NCBI GenBank assembly: GCA_964596125.1
Contig: CAZQRP010000011.1
Coordinates: 41,406-105,405 of the forward strand
Origin: CAZQRP01 sp964596125
Lineage (GTDB): Bacteria > Chloroflexota > Dehalococcoidia > GIF9 > UBA5629
Length of the DNA stretch: 64,000 nucleotides
Direction of reading: 5' to 3'
Shown here one piece after another: positions 1 to 8,492 of the stretch. Both the position numbers and the translations under genes were made by a program. Positions within the stretch are counted from its first letter, which is position 1. Each line of letters starts with the position of its first letter. The notes beneath the pieces were generated by a model, which worked only from the letters and a program-made list of their open reading frames with translations, ran no database searches and had not been told where the DNA came from.

Positions 1-1
1 T

Positions 2-1624
2 GGGTACCGTGGAGAGAACATCACGCAAAACCTGAGAACAATAAGGAGCATACCTCTTGCCGTGACAAACGAAGCTCCACCACGGTTTGAGGTCAGGGGT
101 GAAGTCTATCTGTCTAAAAGCGGCCTGAAGAAGCTTAACGAGGAGCGAGCCAGGGAAGGACAGCAGCTCTTTGCCAATCCAAGGAATGCCGCTGCCGGCT
201 CGCTAAGGCAGCTCGATCCTAAAATTACGGCACGGCGACCTCTGGATATTTTCATCTATGGTCTCGGCTGGGCCGAGGGCAAAGCGGTACCGGAAACTCA
301 CTGGGAAATAATGCAATATCTTAAGTCCCTGGGTTTTAAAATAAATCCAAACAATGTTCTATGCCATACCCTCAATGAGGTAAAGAAGTACCATGAAAAC
401 TGGGTTCAGGGACGAGAAGACCTCCCCTATGACGCCGACGGTGTGGTGGTGAAATTCAATTCCATTGCTTTCCAGACCGAGTTGGGTTATGTGGGACGTG
501 AACCGAGATGGGCTATCGCATATAAGTTTCCTGCTATTCAGGGCGTTACTCAGCTTGAGGCTATTGGAATTAACGTCGGTCGGACAGGCAGCCTGAACCC
601 CTACGCTGTTCTGACACCGGTACAGGTTGGTGGCGTAACCATCAAACATGCAGCCCTTCATAATGAAGAGGATATACATCGCAAAGACATCCGCATCGGC
701 GACTGGGTTATTGTGCAGCGGGCCGGCGAGGTAATACCTGAAATAGTGGGACCAATAACAAGCCGCCGTACCGGTAAGGAGAAAATTTTCAATATCCCCA
801 ACCGCTGCCCGGTATGCCAGGCTGAGGTAATCAAGCCCGAAGGCGAGGCCATGCACCGCTGTACCAATGCTGCCTGTCCCGCCCAGGCGCTAGAGAAGAT
901 CAAGCATTTTGTCAGCCGTGGTGCGATGGATATAGACGGAGTCGGCGAGAAGCTGTGCCAGGCGATGTTTGATGCCGGTCTGGTGAAAGATGTCGGTGAC
1001 CTGTATAGTCTCACACCCGATCAGCTTCTTAGTCTCGAGAGAATGGCGGATAAAAGCATCGCCAACATACTTAACTCAATTGAAGCAAGTAAGAACAGGC
1101 CATTATCACGCGTCATCTTCGCACTCGGAATTACCCATGTCGGGGATGAAATGGCAGACCTGTTAGCCGAGAAGTCCGATATCATTGACAAGCTAGTTGG
1201 AGCACAGCTAGAAAAGGACCAAAAAGAGATCCGAGATAAGCTCATAGACATTCCTTCCATTGGCCCCAAGATAGCCGACAGCATTCTGGCTTTCTTCCGC
1301 CAGGAACAAAATCAGCGTATCATTGAGAAGCTCAGGAACGCGGGAGTTAAACTACAGGCTGAGGAGAAAAAAAGTAAGGAGCTGCCGTTAGCAGGACAGG
1401 AATATGTTATCACCGGCAGATTGGAAGCTTTCACTCGCCAGGAAGCCGAAGCCAGAATCAAGGCGCTGGGCGGGAAGGTTGGCTCAGATGTCACCAGAAA
1501 GACCAGCTTCCTGGTAGTTGGCGCTGATCCCGGCTCCAAGGAGGCAAGGGCTGAGGCCCTGGGCACCGAAAAATTAAACGAATCAAAGTTGCTACAGAAG
1601 CTGGAAGAAGCCTCAAAAAAATAA
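2..1624 (+). CDS. ligA: NAD+-dependent DNA ligase LigA, 5' end missing
   Basis: NAD+-dependent ligase sealing nicks in replication and repair. The frame is open from base 2, so the N-terminal roughly 120-130 residues, with the NMN-binding region and the adenylated KxDG lysine, lie outside the window. GTG at 62 is an internal codon: the 20 codons before it read as normal ligase sequence (NLRTIRSIPL). Visible in order: the rest of the adenylation domain (EVRGEVYL, NPRNAAAGSLRQLD, DGVVVKF), the OB fold, a four-cysteine zinc finger (CPVC then C-x5-C), helix-hairpin-helix repeats, and a C-terminal BRCT domain starting near LAGQEYVITGRLE. 540 residues are present of a usual 670 or so. The pth gene follows 25 bp downstream. 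Confidence 0.96.
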   Translation, partial: GYRGENITQNLRTIRSIPLAVTNEAPPRFEVRGEVYLSKSGLKKLNEERAREGQQLFANPRNAAAGSLRQLDPKITARRPLDIFIYGLGWAEGKAVPETHWEIMQYLKSLGFKINPNNVLCHTLNEVKKYHENWVQGREDLPYDADGVVVKFNSIAFQTELGYVGREPRWAIAYKFPAIQGVTQLEAIGINVGRTGSLNPYAVLTPVQVGGVTIKHAALHNEEDIHRKDIRIGDWVIVQRAGEVIPEIVGPITSRRTGKEKIFNIPNRCPVCQAEVIKPEGEAMHRCTNAACPAQALEKIKHFVSRGAMDIDGVGEKLCQAMFDAGLVKDVGDLYSLTPDQLLSLERMADKSIANILNSIEASKNRPLSRVIFALGITHVGDEMADLLAEKSDIIDKLVGAQLEKDQKEIRDKLIDIPSIGPKIADSILAFFRQEQNQRIIEKLRNAGVKLQAEEKKSKELPLAGQEYVITGRLEAFTRQEAEARIKALGGKVGSDVTRKTSFLVVGADPGSKEARAEALGTEKLNESKLLQKLEEASKK

Positions 1625-1649
1625 CAAAATACTCACTGTAATAAAATTG

Positions 1650-2228
1650 ATGAAACTGATTGTCGGCCTGGGAAATCCAGGCAAATATTACGCTCACAAT
1701 CGCCACAATGTAGGATTCCGCTGTATAAACTACGTGTCTAGACTCCATGCCATCTCAATGAATCGGCATCAGTGCCGGTCTCAAATCGGCATTGGCATGG
1801 TAGCAGGCACTGAAGTGCTGCTGGCCAAGCCCAAAACATTTGTAAATCTCAGCGGTGAGGCAGTAAGCCAGCTAATGCGGAAATATGGTACTCCCATAAG
1901 TGAGCTCCTGGTTATTTACGACGATCTCGATTTACCTTCGGGCAAGATACGCCTGCGCCAGGGCGGCAGATCAGGAGGACATAAAGGGATAAAGTCCATA
2001 ATATCGGCTCTGGATAGTCAGGATTTTTCTCGCATCAGGATAGGCATCGGGCGGCCCGATCAAGATCAGGACTTGGTCCCCAAAGATGACATCATAATCA
2101 GCCATGTCCTGAGCGACTTTACTCCCGATGAAGAGAAAGTAATCAAACTGGCCATCGAAAATGCAACCGAGGCCATTAAGTATATTGTAGCCGAAGGAAT
2201 AACCGCAGCAATGAACAAGTTTAATTAA
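1650..2228 (+). CDS. pth: Peptidyl-tRNA hydrolase
   Basis: Cytoplasmic esterase that frees tRNA from peptidyl-tRNA dropped by stalled ribosomes. The protein is 192 residues, normal for the family. It starts MKLIVGLGNPG and has the catalytic histidine in NRHNVGF (residue 19), the FVNLSG substrate loop, the DDLDLPSG aspartate and the GGRSGGHKGIKSI segment. A TTG codon lies directly before the ATG at 1650; the ATG gives the family-standard N-terminus. It follows ligA closely and is probably co-transcribed with it. Confidence 0.96.
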   Translation: MKLIVGLGNPGKYYAHNRHNVGFRCINYVSRLHAISMNRHQCRSQIGIGMVAGTEVLLAKPKTFVNLSGEAVSQLMRKYGTPISELLVIYDDLDLPSGKIRLRQGGRSGGHKGIKSIISALDSQDFSRIRIGIGRPDQDQDLVPKDDIIISHVLSDFTPDEEKVIKLAIENATEAIKYIVAEGITAAMNKFN

Positions 2229-2235
2229 GATTTTA

Positions 2236-2265
2236 TTGCTGCTTTTCTAGCTTGGATGATATAAT
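2236..2265 (+). promoter_or_regulatory. Candidate sigma-70 promoter for the LOG-like gene and eno
   Basis: A perfect TATAAT lies at 2260-2265, with a weak -35 (TTGCTG, 2236-2241) 18 bp upstream, in the 61-bp gap after pth. Transcription would start near 2272, just before the TTG start at 2290. The -10 is good and the -35 poor, so this is tentative. Confidence 0.4.
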
Positions 2266-2289
2266 TGCTGGCAAGTCCTCTAACTAGTT

Positions 2290-2796
2290 TTGGATTATTT
2301 CGGCGTGAAAAAATCAGGCTCAGATAAAAGGTTAATCATCGCTGTTATCGGTGGAGGGCAATGTTCCGCTGAGGAGGCAACAAGAGCTGAGGCTGTAGGC
2401 AGAGAACTGGCCAGGCGTGGGGCCATCTTGATCTGTGGTGGCCTGAGTGGAGTAATGGAAGCTGCCTGCCGTGGAGCTGCGATCGAATCTGGATTGACGC
2501 TGGGCGTGCTACCTGGCGATGACCCGGCAACAGCGAATCGCTATGTTCAGATCCCTGTAGCCACCGGAATGGGTTCTGCCAGAAACCTTGTAGTGGTTAA
2601 ATCAGCTCAAGCGGTTATTGCCATCGACGGTGACTACGGTACATTGAGTGAAATTGCCTTTGCCTTAAAAAGTGGCATACCTGTCATTGGATTGAATACC
2701 TGGTCACTATCACGAAACGGACAGGTTGATAGGAGTATAATTGAAGCGGAAGATGCTTTCGATGCGGTTGAGAAGGCCATCACCCTGACCAAATGA
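2290..2796 (+). CDS. LOG/TIGR00725-family nucleotide-binding protein
   Basis: Rossmann-like protein of the lysine-decarboxylase-like (LOG) superfamily, closest to the TIGR00725 group. Some LOG relatives are nucleoside 5'-monophosphate phosphoribohydrolases; the substrate of this group is not established. The 168-residue protein shows IAVIGGG near the N-terminus, GGLSGVMEAACRGA, a GMGSARN loop and GDYGTLSEIAFALKSGIPVIGL, where family members carry the PGGxGTxxE-type motif. The start is TTG at 2290; no in-frame ATG lies nearby upstream. Its stop overlaps the enolase ATG by four bases (ATGA), so the two are translationally coupled. Confidence 0.85.
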   Translation: MDYFGVKKSGSDKRLIIAVIGGGQCSAEEATRAEAVGRELARRGAILICGGLSGVMEAACRGAAIESGLTLGVLPGDDPATANRYVQIPVATGMGSARNLVVVKSAQAVIAIDGDYGTLSEIAFALKSGIPVIGLNTWSLSRNGQVDRSIIEAEDAFDAVEKAITLTK

Positions 2797-4118
2797 CTGA
2801 AGCCAGGTATCATACAGAAATGAAGTCGACCGGAATATCCATCAAGGCCTTAAAAGCGCGGGAGATTCTTGACTCGCGAGGCAATCCCACGATTGAAGTC
2901 ACAGTGAAACTATCTGACGGCAACTCCGGCACTGCCGCAGTACCTTCGGGAGCTAGCACAGGTAAGTATGAGGCCGTAGAGCTGCGAGATGGAGACAAAA
3001 GCAGGTACAATGGGCTGGGAGTTCTTAGAGCAGTCAGTAATGTAAATGACATCATTGCACCAGCGCTGGTTGGCATGCCTGCTACCTACCATGCAGATAT
3101 TGACAGGATGTTACTTGAACTTGATGGCACTGCCAACAAATCAAATCTCGGTGCGAATGCGATTCTCGGTGTTTCTTTAGCAGCTACCAAAGCATCTGCC
3201 AGTTCTCTCGCTATCCCCGTATATCGTTATCTTGGTGAGTCATCCAGACGGCTTCTACCAGTCCCGATGATGAACATTTTAAATGGCGGGAAACACGCGG
3301 CTGATTCAACTGATTTTCAAGAGTTTATGGTGGTACCGTCAGGCGCTGTCAGCTTCAAAGAAGCAATCCGGATGGGAGCAGAAATTTATCATGCACTTAA
3401 GAAAGCGATTAAAGCTAGAGGATTGAATACTAATGTAGGTGATGAGGGCGGCTTTGCCCCCTCAGTTACTTCTAATAAAGAGGCAATGGAGTTAATCCTG
3501 ACAGCTATTGACCTGGCTGGCTACAAAGCAGGTAGCGATTGTTTCATTGCGCTGGACCCGGCGGCTAGCAGCTTCTTTCATAAGGGCAAATACGTTCTGG
3601 CTAAAGAAGAGTTAAGCCTCACCAGTAATGAGATGGTTAACTATTATGTTAAGTGGGCATCCAGCTATCCACTTATCAGTATTGAAGACGGGCTCGATGA
3701 GGATGACTGGGCTTCGTGGTCATCATTGACTTCTAAACTGGGTAACAAAGTGCAACTGGTCGGTGATGACCTCTACACTACTAATGTCGGAAGGCTTGAG
3801 CAAGGCATTGCCCAAAAAGCATCTAACTCAATCCTGATCAAACCAAATCAGGTAGGCACTCTCAGCGAAACACTGGCAGCGATAAAAATGGCACGTCAGG
3901 CTGGCTGGACGACTGTAATCAGCCATCGCTCTGGCGAAACTGAAGACTCATTTATTGCCGACCTGTCAGTCGCTGTAGATGCCGGCTTAATAAAAACCGG
4001 CGCTCCGTGTCGCAGCGAGAGAGTGGTCAAATATAATCGGCTTCTTATGATAGAGGAGGAACTTGGAGCTCATGCTCGCTATGCAGGTAAAGAAGCTTTT
4101 CATAATTTGGGAGGATAA
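2793..4118 (+). CDS. eno: Enolase
   Basis: Phosphopyruvate hydratase, converting 2-phosphoglycerate to phosphoenolpyruvate. It has 441 residues, slightly longer than the usual 428-430 because of an extra N-terminal stretch; ATG at 2820 (MKSTGISIKALKAREILDSRG) would give the standard length. Mg ligands are at D254, E298 and D325, and the catalytic lysine is in ILIKPNQVGT. Also present are NVGDEGGFAP, SHRSGETEDSFIADL and the C-terminal KTGAPCRSERVVKYN. The loop usually reading GGxHADN is GGKHAADS here. ATG at 2793 overlaps the previous stop; either start is possible. With gap nearby it covers lower glycolysis/gluconeogenesis. Confidence 0.97.
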   Translation: MTEARYHTEMKSTGISIKALKAREILDSRGNPTIEVTVKLSDGNSGTAAVPSGASTGKYEAVELRDGDKSRYNGLGVLRAVSNVNDIIAPALVGMPATYHADIDRMLLELDGTANKSNLGANAILGVSLAATKASASSLAIPVYRYLGESSRRLLPVPMMNILNGGKHAADSTDFQEFMVVPSGAVSFKEAIRMGAEIYHALKKAIKARGLNTNVGDEGGFAPSVTSNKEAMELILTAIDLAGYKAGSDCFIALDPAASSFFHKGKYVLAKEELSLTSNEMVNYYVKWASSYPLISIEDGLDEDDWASWSSLTSKLGNKVQLVGDDLYTTNVGRLEQGIAQKASNSILIKPNQVGTLSETLAAIKMARQAGWTTVISHRSGETEDSFIADLSVAVDAGLIKTGAPCRSERVVKYNRLLMIEEELGAHARYAGKEAFHNLGG

Positions 4119-4123
4119 AATAC

Positions 4124-5197
4124 ATGGAACTTGTTCAGGGTGTTTACCAGATAAAGCTTCCGCTATCCGGATTGGCGCCCGCTCCCGATGACGGCCACCC
4201 AATCAAAGCCAGCAAGGATAACCTGATCAATGTAATTGAGCAGAAAATCTTACAGTCCTCTATTGCCAATGTAAATGTATATTTAATTGAAGGCAAGCAG
4301 AGCAACCTGTTGATTGATACTGGCTGGAACACCCCGGATGCTTTTTCCATATTAAATAACCAGTTAAAAAGCTACGGCTTTAGTTTCAAAGACATTAATC
4401 AAATTATAGTCACTCATCTCCACCCTGACCACTTTGGCTTATCTGGCAAGTTAAAACAGCTTTCTGGAGCTAGTGTTGCCATCAGTGCGATCGAGTCCGG
4501 TATACTTGATTTACGATACATAAATATGGACCCTTTGCTACAGCAAATGCGGCACTTTCTTCAAGCCAATGGGGTGCCCCAGGATGAGTTGTCCCAATTC
4601 ACCGAAGCTTCGCTGCCAGCTAGCAAATTCGTAGTACCATGCTTACCAGATATAAAATTAAAAAATGGAAAGAAAATATCAATTGACCCGTTCGAATTTA
4701 AGGTGTTGTTAACTCCAGGACATTCCCCCGGACACATTTGTCTTTATGAACCAAACCGAAAATTACTCTTTGCCGGCGATCATATTTTACCGGAAATAAC
4801 CTCACACATCGGTCTCCATCCCCAATCCGGGCAAGATCCGCTGGGTACTTACCTGAGTTCATTAAAGGAATTGATGAATCTGGAGATCAATCTTGTCTTC
4901 CCAGGACATGGTCCCGCTTTCAGCGGACTCAGGCAACGAATTGAGGCAATACTCAATCATCACGAAAAAAGAAAATCGAAAGTTCTCAAAGCTATTCAGG
5001 ACGATATGAAAACAGCTTATCAAGTAGCTACGGAAATCCAATGGATGACAGAGGATAATGGCCTAAATTTCAGTGACCTCGATGTACGAAACCGTCGGCT
5101 GGCCTTAATGGAGACACTCGCCCATCTCGAGTTCCTGAAGAAACAGGATAAATCGAAACGAGCAGCTATAGACGGCGTCTATTTCTACTGGACCTGA
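4124..5197 (+). CDS. Metallo-beta-lactamase-fold hydrolase with C-terminal winged-helix region
   Basis: MBL-fold protein binding two metals. HLHPDH (residues 98-103) is the HxHxDH signature; further metal-ligand positions are in TPGHSPGH, AGDHILPE and FPGHGP. The 357 residues exceed a bare MBL domain. The last 90 or so, helical and ending in LETLAHLEFLKKQ, fit the winged-helix tail seen in LACTB2/hydroxyacylglutathione hydrolase-like proteins. Substrate unknown; a thioester, phosphodiester or RNA cannot be chosen from sequence. The ATG at 4124 has a good Shine-Dalgarno (GGGAGGA) and lies 5 bp after eno, so it belongs to that operon. Confidence 0.88.
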   Translation: MELVQGVYQIKLPLSGLAPAPDDGHPIKASKDNLINVIEQKILQSSIANVNVYLIEGKQSNLLIDTGWNTPDAFSILNNQLKSYGFSFKDINQIIVTHLHPDHFGLSGKLKQLSGASVAISAIESGILDLRYINMDPLLQQMRHFLQANGVPQDELSQFTEASLPASKFVVPCLPDIKLKNGKKISIDPFEFKVLLTPGHSPGHICLYEPNRKLLFAGDHILPEITSHIGLHPQSGQDPLGTYLSSLKELMNLEINLVFPGHGPAFSGLRQRIEAILNHHEKRKSKVLKAIQDDMKTAYQVATEIQWMTEDNGLNFSDLDVRNRRLALMETLAHLEFLKKQDKSKRAAIDGVYFYWT

Positions 5198-5324
5198 GGT
5201 CAAACGCCGTGGAGCAATATTCTCGATAGTATTCTCTATATTTTAAATCAATGGTGGTGCTAAACCTGAAGAATCGATAGTAATATGATTTAATATCTAA
5301 CGTTCAGGTCTCAGGATTTTATCG

Positions 5325-5729
5325 ATGGACGAGCTAAGCGATAAGGTAAAAACTCTCAAGCTGGAATATAAAGCTTACCCCCAGAAAGAGTTACTGATAG
5401 CTATGCCTAATCCATCTCCTGACAGAGATTATGAAGAGGAGATAAATACGAGCGAGTTTACCACTCTTTGTCCACTTAATCCGGGACAGCCGGATTATGC
5501 CACGCTTATTATCAAATATACACCCGATGAGAAAATAATAGAATTGAAGTCATTGAAGTTTTACCTTACCAGCTACAGAATGGTTGAAATCTTCTTTGAA
5601 GAGGCAACCAATCGAATACTCGACGACCTGGTCAATGCAGTACAACCTAAAAAGATGGAGGTTATGGCAGAGTGGAACATAAGAGGCGGTATTGGAACTA
5701 AGGTAATAGCAAGCTATAATGGGGACTAA
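5325..5729 (+). CDS. queF: QueF-like preQ0 reductase, atypical active site
   Basis: Related to NADPH-dependent 7-cyano-7-deazaguanine reductase (preQ0 to preQ1, queuosine pathway; tunnelling fold). Recognised by EFTTLCP with the thioimide cysteine, GQPDYA with the proton-donating aspartate, the QueF signature ELKSLKFYL, and RGGIGT near the end. 134 residues is a little short. Two oddities: one extra residue lies between the cysteine and GQPD (CPLNPGQPD), and the segment usually reading NHxxFHE is MVEIFFEE, so the family histidine is phenylalanine. From memory some anaerobe QueFs carry the NRILDDL helix seen here. The role could be altered; no other queuosine gene is in the window. A 127-bp gap precedes it. 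Confidence 0.8.
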   Translation: MDELSDKVKTLKLEYKAYPQKELLIAMPNPSPDRDYEEEINTSEFTTLCPLNPGQPDYATLIIKYTPDEKIIELKSLKFYLTSYRMVEIFFEEATNRILDDLVNAVQPKKMEVMAEWNIRGGIGTKVIASYNGD

Positions 5730-5759
5730 CCAGCGATTCTACAAGGAAAAGGAGGCAAA

Positions 5760-6773
5760 ATGGCAGTAAAAATTGGAATTAACGGATTTGGACGCGTTGG
5801 CAGGCTTACTTTTAAGGCGATTAGCCAGCATTTCAATGATAAACTCGAAGTTGCTATCGTCAATGATCTTACTGACGCCACGACAAACGGACATCTCCTC
5901 AAATATGATACCAGCTATGGTATTTACCCCGGAAATGTCGTGGTAAAAGAAGACACTATAGTTGTGGATGGCAGAAAGACAAAAGTCCTGGCCGAGCGTG
6001 ATCCGGGCAAGATACCCTGGAAAGACTATGGGGTAGAAGTGGTAATTGAGTCTACCGGACTTTTTACGGACGCTACCAAAGCAGCCGCTCATTTCGAGGG
6101 TGGGGCTAAAAAAGTGATCATCTCAGCGCCGGCAAAGAACGAAGATATAACAATCGTCCTGGGTGTAAACGAGGGTGCTTACGATCCTGCAAAGCACAAT
6201 ATCATTTCCAACGCATCCTGCACCACAAATTGTATTGCTCCGGTAGTCAAAGTATTACATGAAAACTTTAGAATAAACAAGGGATTGATGTCCACGATCC
6301 ATGCCTACACCAATGACCAGCGGCTCCTTGATATGTTCCACAAAGACCTGCGCCGAGCACGGGCTGCGGCCATGAATATCGTACCAACAACGACTGGCGC
6401 TGCCAGAGCTGTAACAGAGGTCATACCAGCACTTAAGGGAAAACTACACGGTAGTGCCCTAAGGGTACCTGTAGCTACTGTGTCCCTTTGCGACTTTGTA
6501 GCCGACCTGGACAGGGAAATAACCGCTGAACAGGTTAACCAGACTATGCAAGCTGCAGCTCAAGGCTACCTCAAAGGTATACTGGAATATTGCGATTTAC
6601 CCCTGGTAAGCTCAGACTTTAAAGGTAATCCGGCTAGCTCTATATTTGATGCTCTGAGCACCATGGTCGTTGCGGGCAATATGGTAAAGGTACTATCCTG
6701 GTATGATAATGAATGGGGGTATAGTTGCCGCCTTGCCGACCTGGTTATATACATACTCGGCAAAGGTCTGTAA
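5760..6773 (+). CDS. gap: Glyceraldehyde-3-phosphate dehydrogenase, type I
   Basis: NAD-dependent GAPDH of 337 residues, acting in glycolysis/gluconeogenesis. NAD-binding GINGFGRVGRL is at the N-terminus. The catalytic cysteine is C154 in SNASCTTNC and its partner H181 is in STIHAYTNDQ; WYDNEWGYS lies near the C-terminus. VNDLTD after the second strand fits NAD preference. ATG at 5760 follows a very strong Shine-Dalgarno (AAAAGGAGG) and lies 30 bp after queF. A weak hairpin follows the stop. Confidence 0.97.
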   Translation: MAVKIGINGFGRVGRLTFKAISQHFNDKLEVAIVNDLTDATTNGHLLKYDTSYGIYPGNVVVKEDTIVVDGRKTKVLAERDPGKIPWKDYGVEVVIESTGLFTDATKAAAHFEGGAKKVIISAPAKNEDITIVLGVNEGAYDPAKHNIISNASCTTNCIAPVVKVLHENFRINKGLMSTIHAYTNDQRLLDMFHKDLRRARAAAMNIVPTTTGAARAVTEVIPALKGKLHGSALRVPVATVSLCDFVADLDREITAEQVNQTMQAAAQGYLKGILEYCDLPLVSSDFKGNPASSIFDALSTMVVAGNMVKVLSWYDNEWGYSCRLADLVIYILGKGL

Positions 6774-6789
6774 CACAGTGAATATTGAT

Positions 6790-6825
6790 GCCAGGCGTTA
6801 GAATCCCTGGTCTTCACCTTTTTAC
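6790..6825 (+). terminator. Weak hairpin after gap
   Basis: GCCAGG and CCTGGT can pair (six pairs, one G-U) around a 10-nt loop, followed after a few bases by five T. It lies between the convergent gap and zinc-ribbon genes. The short stem and interrupted T tract make this weak. Confidence 0.3.
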
Positions 6826-6918
6826 GGGATCGTATAATACTCCTGACTTTTAACAAATGCTTTTACTACCGCCGAAGGCAACCTCCTGAATCACTCTTTG
6901 GCCGGTATATATCGACAC

Positions 6919-7548
6919 CTATAAAAAAGTCCAAATATCAAACGGAATGGCATTCATTAAAGCAACAAAAACCAAAATATAGATGGCAGCCATGAAGATA
7001 ATAGATAAAACGAATAGTGCAATCCCCCAATAGGCCCAGTTCTTTTGTGTCATGCGGAAGTGATCGACACTATGCCAGTTCTTACTACGCCATGCCCATT
7101 CATTTCCCTTCGCCCCGAGCATGAAAGCCATTATTAAAGCAAGAAGAGGAACAGGAATAAAAACAATAAACGCTACCCAGACACGATTGCCAATCCCCCA
7201 TATCCAGGTCAGTAAGAATGCTCCCCAGTTCCATCCCCTGATCTCCGGTGGTATTGCTGTTGTCCCCTTTAGACTATAATTGTTTCGCTTTGGAATATTC
7301 CTCACCGGAGACTTGCCTGCCACTACACTATTTGATACTTGTTGTCTCATCATACCCATCACCCCACCACAACTCCCGCAAAACCTGGACCAAAGGTTGA
7401 TGTCAGCTCCACAGTAGGGGCAAGCGGTGACTAACGGGCCACCACAAGCACGGCAGTACTGCTGCCCCAGATGATTTTGCCACCCACACTTCGGGCAGGT
7501 GAATGCCTGCTGCATACTACACATTACCAGCCATTTTACCTGGCACAT
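6919..7548 (-). CDS. Double zinc-ribbon membrane protein
   Basis: Function unknown. The N-terminal 60 residues contain four CxxC knuckles (CPKC, CRAC, CPYC, CGSC), that is two zinc ribbons. A polar linker follows, then a conserved-looking membrane module beginning GWNWGAFLLTWIWGIGN, with about three hydrophobic segments and the phrase GNEWAWRSKNW. Zinc-ribbon plus GWNWGAF-type modules are common in uncharacterised bacterial proteins; the ribbons probably face the cytoplasm. ATG at 7515 (MQQAFTCPKCG) is an alternative to the first ATG at 7548. It is convergent with gap and stands alone. Confidence 0.8.
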   Translation of the reverse strand: MCQVKWLVMCSMQQAFTCPKCGWQNHLGQQYCRACGGPLVTACPYCGADINLWSRFCGSCGGVMGMMRQQVSNSVVAGKSPVRNIPKRNNYSLKGTTAIPPEIRGWNWGAFLLTWIWGIGNRVWVAFIVFIPVPLLALIMAFMLGAKGNEWAWRSKNWHSVDHFRMTQKNWAYWGIALFVLSIIFMAAIYILVFVALMNAIPFDIWTFL

Positions 7549-7779
7549 ACCATTGCATCATTACCGTAGCACACAATGTATCATCCTGATTATACGTCTG
7601 TCTGTGACTGAGTGAAATAGCCATTTAGTAACACAAGGGATAGCCATTTGGTAAGCCCCCTATATATTTACCCTTGTATCAGGATAGATTTTTACTCGTC
7701 GGCTTAAATCTTAATAGGAAATTAACATTCAGATGCTATACTCAACCGTATATTCTACGAGAAAGGAGGCGATACGAAA

Positions 7780-8265
7780 ATGTGGAAAAGCCGAAAATTC
7801 ATTATCACTGGGATAGTGATTGCAGCTTTACTAATCGTCGGCACTGCCGGTATAGTGCTTGCACAGCAAGATGAAGGCCAGGATAAGACTCAAGGCAGTG
7901 CCCTGCTTACACGGGTTGCTGAGATCTTAGGCGTCGACCAGCAAAAACTTGAAGATGCCTTTAAAAGAGCCCGAACCGAATTGCAGGAAGAAGCTCTGGA
8001 CAAGCGGCTTAAGAATCTGGTGGATGAAGATGAAATAACCCAGGAACAAGCAGATCAGTACAAAGCATGGATTCAGGCAAAACCAGATATACCGCGGGTC
8101 GGACCTCGACAGCTTAAGGCACTGGTAGAGGATGGTGTAATAACCCAGGAGCAAATGGACGGATATCTGAAAGAATACAAGGAATGGAGAGAGGCTAAAC
8201 CGGATGTACCATTACCCAGCCATCAAAAGCCCAGATGGCGCCCCGGTTTCCGACTTGGCTTCTAA
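7780..8265 (+). CDS. Exported protein with duplicated helical motif
   Basis: 161 residues. A basic start and a hydrophobic stretch (about residues 8-28, ending VLAQQ) form a signal peptide or N-terminal anchor. The mature part begins with LLTRVAEILGVDQQKLEDAF and then has two copies of a motif: ITQEQADQYKAWIQAKPDIP and ITQEQMDGYLKEYKEWREAK. Function unknown; I associate this architecture with Chloroflexota exported proteins. ATG at 7780 has a good Shine-Dalgarno (AAAGGAGGCGA). It is monocistronic, ending before the strong terminator at 8337, and sits directly upstream of a two-component system, which suggests but does not prove a link to envelope sensing. Confidence 0.85.
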   Translation: MWKSRKFIITGIVIAALLIVGTAGIVLAQQDEGQDKTQGSALLTRVAEILGVDQQKLEDAFKRARTELQEEALDKRLKNLVDEDEITQEQADQYKAWIQAKPDIPRVGPRQLKALVEDGVITQEQMDGYLKEYKEWREAKPDVPLPSHQKPRWRPGFRLGF

Positions 8266-8336
8266 ATTCAATGGCTGAATTAGACACCGTTTTACCCTAT
8301 AAAATATAACACCGAATACTACAAAAGGTCATGTTC

Positions 8337-8376
8337 AAAAGAGGAAAGGAGGACTAGTCCTCCTTTCCTCTTTTTT
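8337..8376 (+). terminator. Strong intrinsic terminator, perfect 38-bp palindrome
   Basis: Bases 8337-8374 form a perfect inverted repeat with 19-bp arms meeting at ACTAGT, GC-rich near the tip, with a run of six T at 8371-8376. The arms start AAAAGAGG, so the element also ends in U on the opposite strand and could work in both directions. It separates the exported-protein gene from the response regulator. Confidence 0.92.
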
Positions 8377-8492
8377 AGATTACAATGCATATATCATCCA
8401 AATAGTAAAAACATATTCCTGTATTAATAATTTCTTAATAATTCAGTTATACTATTAACATGACCGCAATGGAAAGCTGAGGATCCTGTCCT

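Noticed and set aside
62..64. GTG as ligA start
   Set aside because: The frame continues upstream with conserved ligase sequence to the window edge, so the gene is truncated, not starting here.
5198..5324. Possible preQ1 riboswitch before queF
   Set aside because: The short conserved C-rich loop and A-rich tail of class I, and the class II pattern, were not found.
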